Positions 14,498-17,493 of a stretch of 17,493 bases of DNA are shown in pieces; position 1 is the stretch's first letter; each line of letters begins with the position of its first letter. The translations under genes were made by a program, and so were the position numbers. Below the pieces are notes generated by a model that was not told the origin of the DNA, ran no database searches, and was given only the letters and a program-made list of their open reading frames with translations. The stretch comes from Shewanellaceae bacterium (GTDB taxonomy: Bacteria > Pseudomonadota > Gammaproteobacteria > Enterobacterales > Shewanellaceae): positions 1 to 17,493 of the forward strand of contig JADHND010000007.1 in assembly GCA_016779685.1 (NCBI GenBank). The letters run 5' to 3'.

Positions 14498-15418
14498 TCA
14501 CAACCAACGTTTTTGTTCCGTAAAACTCACCGTCAACCATAAGTTATCTAACTTAGATTGCAAACGGTTTAACAAAGCTTCACGTATTCTATCTTGCTTA
14601 GGTACACTCCAGTCTGAATATGAAGACACCAATATGTTGATTTCCAAATCATAACGGCGTCCCGTTTTCGCCAAATGACTTTCGCATGCCACTACGCCAT
14701 GGCTTCCTTGTAAATCGGCGACAACACTATCCACTCGCTCTGACATTCTATCGTTGGGAGCTAACCGCAGCACCTCTCTGAAATTGTGCTTTATCACCCG
14801 AATCGGGACGGCACATGCCAACAACCCCAGTGAGATGGTCAAGATGGGATCCATATAGATGGCCAGATGTGCTAAATCTAAATAATGCAGCAGATAAGCG
14901 AAACCAAATCCCAGCAACAATGCCCCGCTGAGCAAACCATCAACCAACCATTCATTGGCATCAACCCGAACAATTTCTGATAGCGTTGTTTCTGCAACCC
15001 GCAGCTCATAACGATACATCAACCAACAAATGAGTATAGACATTCCAGCATATACAAGGGCGTAGTTTAATTGAACAAACTGACCGCCATCTGCAAACAG
15101 CTGCACTGCCACCCATATTTCGTATAAACACAAGCCAAATAGAATCAAGCCATTGAACGTATTCAATAATGGTTCAAAATGAGTGTAACCAAACTGAAAC
15201 GTCTTATCGTCTTCACGTGATATCAGAAAACTAATCAGAAGACCTAAGGCTGTCATAAACATGCTGATAACGGAGAAAATTCCGTCGAGAAGAATTGCGT
15301 TTGAATCAGTTAATAAACCTGTGGTGATGCCTAAAAAGCTCATCCACATCGTCATTAATAAGGAAACAACCAATGCTTTTTTTTCAGGACTTAAATAATG
15401 GCGAACATCAAATGCCAT
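14498..15418 (-). CDS. CDF-family cation transporter with variant metal-site residues
   Basis: A 306-residue protein with about six membrane segments (near 15-35, 45-65, 86-105, 117-135, 158-178, 187-205) and a C-terminal cytoplasmic domain (about 210-306), the plan of cation diffusion facilitators that export divalent metals in exchange for protons. FQFGYTHFEPL (74-84) corresponds to the family Y-x-F/Y-G-x-x-R/x-E-P/x segment and MDP (189-191) to the TM6 DP motif. The usual tetrahedral metal site in TM2 and TM5 (D/H-x3-D and H-x3-D) reads Asp45-x3-Ser49 and Glu156-x3-Asp160, so two ligands differ. This resembles the poorly studied COG3965 group of CDF relatives (from memory, not searched). 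AGGAGG lies four bases before the ATG, a strong ribosome site. It converges on gltA. The metal cannot be predicted. Confidence 0.85.
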   Translation of the reverse strand: MAFDVRHYLSPEKKALVVSLLMTMWMSFLGITTGLLTDSNAILLDGIFSVISMFMTALGLLISFLISREDDKTFQFGYTHFEPLLNTFNGLILFGLCLYEIWVAVQLFADGGQFVQLNYALVYAGMSILICWLMYRYELRVAETTLSEIVRVDANEWLVDGLLSGALLLGFGFAYLLHYLDLAHLAIYMDPILTISLGLLACAVPIRVIKHNFREVLRLAPNDRMSERVDSVVADLQGSHGVVACESHLAKTGRRYDLEINILVSSYSDWSVPKQDRIREALLNRLQSKLDNLWLTVSFTEQKRWL

Positions 15419-15544
15419 ATAGCCTCCTTGATGCTATATCATAAGTTAATTATAGCTCATTTGAAGTCGCTCCCCCCTGTTTTAGACCATTTATTACTGG
15501 CTCAAAACAAGGGTAAAAAATTAAATGATTGAATTAATGATTCT

Positions 15545-16735
15545 TTATAAGACCGATTGAATCGATTGCGTTAATTTATGGATATTGCTGGTGTTGATTC
15601 CAGCGATACTGATACGCCCTGAACCGACCATATAGATGCCTGCCTGTGTCTGTAGTTGTTCAACTTGCTGCGGGGATAGACCCGAAAAACTGAACATACC
15701 CCGTTGCCGACCAATAAAGCTATAATCATGCTGCGTTTGGACGCTGTTTAACCCTTTCACAAGCAGGGCGCGCATATCAGCAATGCGCTCTCTCATCGTC
15801 AGCAATTCAGTTTGCCACAAGAGGCTTAGGTCTTTTTCCTGCAAAATATGCGCAACCACCATAGCGCCATGGGCGGGGGGATTAGAATACAGCGCTCGAA
15901 TGACTTTTTTCAGCTGACTGAACGCCTGCCGCGCCACTGTTGTATCTTGAGCAAGTAAGCTAACAGAACCAACCCGTTCATTGTACAGTGAGAAATTTTT
16001 TGAAAATGAATTAGCGACCATCATTTCAGGAACCTGATCGGCGAAATAGCGAATGGCATAGGCATCTTGATCGAGCCCCTCGGCAAAGCCCAGATAAGCG
16101 GCATCGAACAAAGGTAGCAGCTGCTTTGCTTGGCAAAGTTGAGCCAATTGTTGCCATTGTTCATGACTGGGATCGGCGCCGGTGGGATTGTGGCAACATG
16201 CATGCAATAGAACCACATCACCCGCTTTGGCTTGCTGTAAATCACGCAGCATCCCATCAAAATCAAGCTGATGCTGGGTGTTGTTGTAATAGGTATATTC
16301 TTGCATTTCGAAGCCTACAGCCTCAAAAATAGCCCGATGGTTGGCCCAAGTAGGTTGGCTCAGCCAAAGACGGCGCGCACCGACCTTGTGATATAAAAAC
16401 TCACCAGCAACCCGCAAAGCACCCGTCCCACCAGGCGCTTGCGCTGTTAAGAGACGTTCTTCAGCTATCGCGGCATGCTGCTCACCCCAAAGTAATTGAG
16501 TAACCTGCTGATTATAAGCCGCCCAGCCTTCAATCGATAAATAGCGCTTGGTTAACTGATTTTCAACCAAATAGGCCTCTGTTTGCTTGACGGCTGCCAT
16601 CACAGGGGTTTGATTGGTCTCAGTTTGGTAGATACCCACTCCAAGATTAATTTTATCGACGCGTGTGTCTGCATGATAGGCTTCTGTTAAACCTAAAATA
16701 GGATCAGCAGGTGCCATTTCACATTTATTTAACAT
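15545..16735 (-). CDS. aspC: Aspartate/aromatic aminotransferase (class I, AspC/TyrB type)
   Basis: A 396-residue PLP enzyme, same length as E. coli AspC and collinear with it. MAPADPILGL (7-16) near the N-terminus is the family start. Residues at E. coli AspC positions are conserved: Trp130, Asn183 (HNPTG), Asp211 and Tyr214 (FDAAYLGF), the PLP lysine Lys246 (SFSKNF) and Arg374 (GSGRISIAG), which binds the substrate carboxylate. It interconverts aspartate plus 2-oxoglutarate with oxaloacetate plus glutamate and so feeds gltA with oxaloacetate. Specificity for aspartate rather than aromatic amino acids is inferred only from the resemblance. The Shine-Dalgarno is weak; the ATG at 16735 is chosen by alignment (an in-frame ATG at 16717 would cut the N-terminus). 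The 126-base gap to the CDF gene shows a possible -10 (TATAAT, 15454-15449) for that gene. Confidence 0.92.
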   Translation of the reverse strand: MLNKCEMAPADPILGLTEAYHADTRVDKINLGVGIYQTETNQTPVMAAVKQTEAYLVENQLTKRYLSIEGWAAYNQQVTQLLWGEQHAAIAEERLLTAQAPGGTGALRVAGEFLYHKVGARRLWLSQPTWANHRAIFEAVGFEMQEYTYYNNTQHQLDFDGMLRDLQQAKAGDVVLLHACCHNPTGADPSHEQWQQLAQLCQAKQLLPLFDAAYLGFAEGLDQDAYAIRYFADQVPEMMVANSFSKNFSLYNERVGSVSLLAQDTTVARQAFSQLKKVIRALYSNPPAHGAMVVAHILQEKDLSLLWQTELLTMRERIADMRALLVKGLNSVQTQHDYSFIGRQRGMFSFSGLSPQQVEQLQTQAGIYMVGSGRISIAGINTSNIHKLTQSIQSVL

Positions 16736-16838
16736 TTTATGCCATTGTTTTTATGGGTTGGTGATTGTATTTTACATAACAAACGACCATAAGGGAAAGC
16801 AGGTGATGAATTTTAATGGGAATGATGGGGATGTATCA

Positions 16839-16896
16839 TGGTGCCCGGGGCCGGACTTGAACCGGCACGAGGTTACCCTCGAGGGATTTTAAATCC
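16839..16896 (-). tRNA. 3' fragment of tRNA-Leu(UAA), probable attachment-site remnant
   Basis: Read on the minus strand, the fragment has the anticodon loop TTTAAAA (anticodon TAA, complement of 16889-16891), the 3' anticodon stem TCCCT, a long variable arm CGAGG-GTAA-CCTCG typical of leucine tRNAs, the T arm GCCGG-TTCAAGT-CCGGC, the 3' acceptor strand CCCGGGC, discriminator A and encoded CCA. Only about GGA of the 5' anticodon stem remains: farther upstream the pairing fails (A-C and C-U), and no D arm or GCCCGGG acceptor strand exists anywhere to the right in the window. It cannot form a working tRNA by itself. A 3' tRNA segment of this kind is what site-specific integration leaves at the end of an element away from the intact tRNA. 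Confidence 0.85.
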
Positions 16897-16986
16897 TGAT
16901 TACTTTGAATACACCGGTATTGTAAAGTTTACGAAAACCTTTATCAATCGCTTTCGGTTTAACTGAGTTAAATCTAATCAATACAA

Positions 16987-17016
16987 GTTTACTTCTATTT
17001 ACTCCTATTTGCTGGC
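16987..17016. repeat. Three imperfect tandem decamers beside the tRNA fragment
   Basis: GTTTACTTCT, ATTTACTCCT and ATTTGCTGGC follow each other without a gap, sharing the core TTT(A/G)CT at a 10-base period, one helical turn. The similarity falls in the third copy. Confidence 0.45.
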
Positions 17017-17129
17017 CGAGTGCTTGAAAAGGCCGTATCTAAACATACGTTGAGATTGAAGCAAGATATGCCCTGACAACATTTATCAGCGTCCCTACTT
17101 CATTGATCATTTGCTCTATTCTTATCTGG

Positions 17130-17159
17130 TTGAGTGTGGTTAAATAATCCCTTTATATC
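17130..17159 (+). promoter_or_regulatory. Candidate promoter for the gene at 17184
   Basis: TTGAGT (17130-17135) and TATATC (17154-17159), each 4/6 to consensus, with an 18-base spacer. Transcription would start near 17166, just ahead of a GAGGA ribosome site at 17170. Confidence 0.25.
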
Positions 17160-17183
17160 ACAATGGATTGAGGATTTTTCACA

Positions 17184-17493
17184 ATGGTTACTTTGGGAAG
17201 TGTTTTAAAAGATGTTAGAGAAACGAGTCGTTACAGGGTTAAGAATGAATTAATATCAGGTTTTTTGTTGGCTTGGGTTGGCTGGAACCATAAGCAGCTT
17301 ATTCAAATCTGGTTAATAGACGATGAAGTGAAAAAAATAGCAGATATGGAGGCTTTGTTTATAAACAATAATTGGTGGGATGGGTGCTTTATTCCTTTTG
17401 GTCTTACATTGTTGATGATAGGAATCCTTCCCTTCATCAACATAGGTATTGCAAGGTTCAAAAATAAATACATTGTACCACTGCAAGTTAGAG
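17184..17493 (+). CDS. Unrecognised membrane protein, N-terminal part, cut by window edge
   Basis: 103 residues are visible and the frame is open at the right edge. The ATG at 17184 has AGGA nine bases upstream; an ATG at 17163 is closed by a stop after two codons. The N-terminus (1-21) is polar and basic, followed by a hydrophobic segment with tryptophans (about 23-43, GFLLAWVGWNHKQLIQIWL), an acidic-basic helix (46-58), WW at 64-65, and a strong membrane segment (about 69-90, FGLTLLMIGILPFINIGIA) ending in positively charged residues (RFKNK). The short F-L-x-x-W-x-x-W-N pattern after an amphipathic start recalls small uncharacterised membrane proteins seen in phages and genomic islands, but I do not recognise the family. 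Codon choice looks more AT-rich than in the TCA genes. It is the first gene of the putative island. Confidence 0.65.
   Translation, partial: MVTLGSVLKDVRETSRYRVKNELISGFLLAWVGWNHKQLIQIWLIDDEVKKIADMEALFINNNWWDGCFIPFGLTLLMIGILPFINIGIARFKNKYIVPLQVR

Larger units (their letters stand above)
16897..17183. mobile_element. Non-coding left edge of a putative integrated element
   Basis: The sequence leaves tRNA identity at about 16897. The 287 bases before the next gene hold no convincing coding frame. They contain a near-palindrome GTAAA-g-TTTAC (16922-16932), the 8-base direct repeat AAGTTTAC at 16925-16932 and 16985-16992, and three imperfect decamers at 16987-17016. Such repeats beside a tRNA-derived core are what recombinase arm sites look like, but this is inference. 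The element would extend right, beyond the window, with its integrase and the intact tRNA-Leu at the other end. Confidence 0.5.

Noticed and set aside
17039..17110. A 23-codon minus-strand reading frame beside the tRNA fragment
   Set aside because: It is too short, has only a weak ribosome site and resembles nothing known to me. It may be chance.
16839..17493. A tRNA-Leu(UAA) split by a group I intron, as in cyanobacteria
   Set aside because: The 5' side of the anticodon stem is mismatched beyond GGA, the junction is not at the usual U/AA position, and no 5' exon occurs in the remaining 597 bases, longer than typical tRNA introns.

Overview
The window carries the core of a gammaproteobacterial TCA-cycle locus, flanked by housekeeping genes on the left and by the edge of a probable integrated element on the right. 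The sdhCDAB-sucAB-sucCD order, with citrate synthase (gltA) divergent from sdhC, is the classical gammaproteobacterial arrangement. Many proteins align with their E. coli counterparts almost residue for residue in catalytic positions. Base composition is moderate in the genes and strongly AT-rich in the gltA/sdhC gap. I cannot fix the order or genus; a Legionellales-like or other non-enteric gammaproteobacterium would fit but is not demonstrated.

Left part (1-2769): the N-terminal part of an AI-2E-family membrane transporter (minus strand, cut by the window edge). It is followed divergently by folX and a yfcH-like SDR gene four bases apart, the same neighbours as in E. coli, and then a small exported Sel1-repeat protein.

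Central part (2792-14443): on the minus strand, sdhC, sdhD, sdhA and sdhB (succinate dehydrogenase), sucA and sucB (E1 and E2 of 2-oxoglutarate dehydrogenase), then, after an intrinsic terminator and a 252-base gap, sucC and sucD (succinyl-CoA synthetase). No E3 (lpd) gene follows. gltA reads the other way from a 392-base AT-rich intergenic region. Together these genes cover four enzymes of the cycle: citrate synthase, 2-oxoglutarate dehydrogenase, succinyl-CoA synthetase and succinate dehydrogenase. The one clear protein-level surprise is that SucB has two lipoyl domains instead of the single one usual in Gammaproteobacteria.

Right part (14453-17493): a two-sided hairpin terminator shared by gltA and a converging CDF-type cation transporter with altered metal-site residues, then an aspC-type aminotransferase. 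At 16839-16896 lies only the 3' part of a tRNA-Leu(UAA), from anticodon arm to CCA, with no 5' half nearby. This is the usual scar of site-specific integration into a tRNA gene. The sequence to its right (direct repeats and a truncated gene for an unrecognised membrane protein) is best read as the left end of a genomic island or prophage that continues beyond the window.

I did not find a CRISPR array, insertion sequence, or clearly novel multi-gene system. The most promising lead to something new is the element starting near 16897, of which only about 600 bases are visible.
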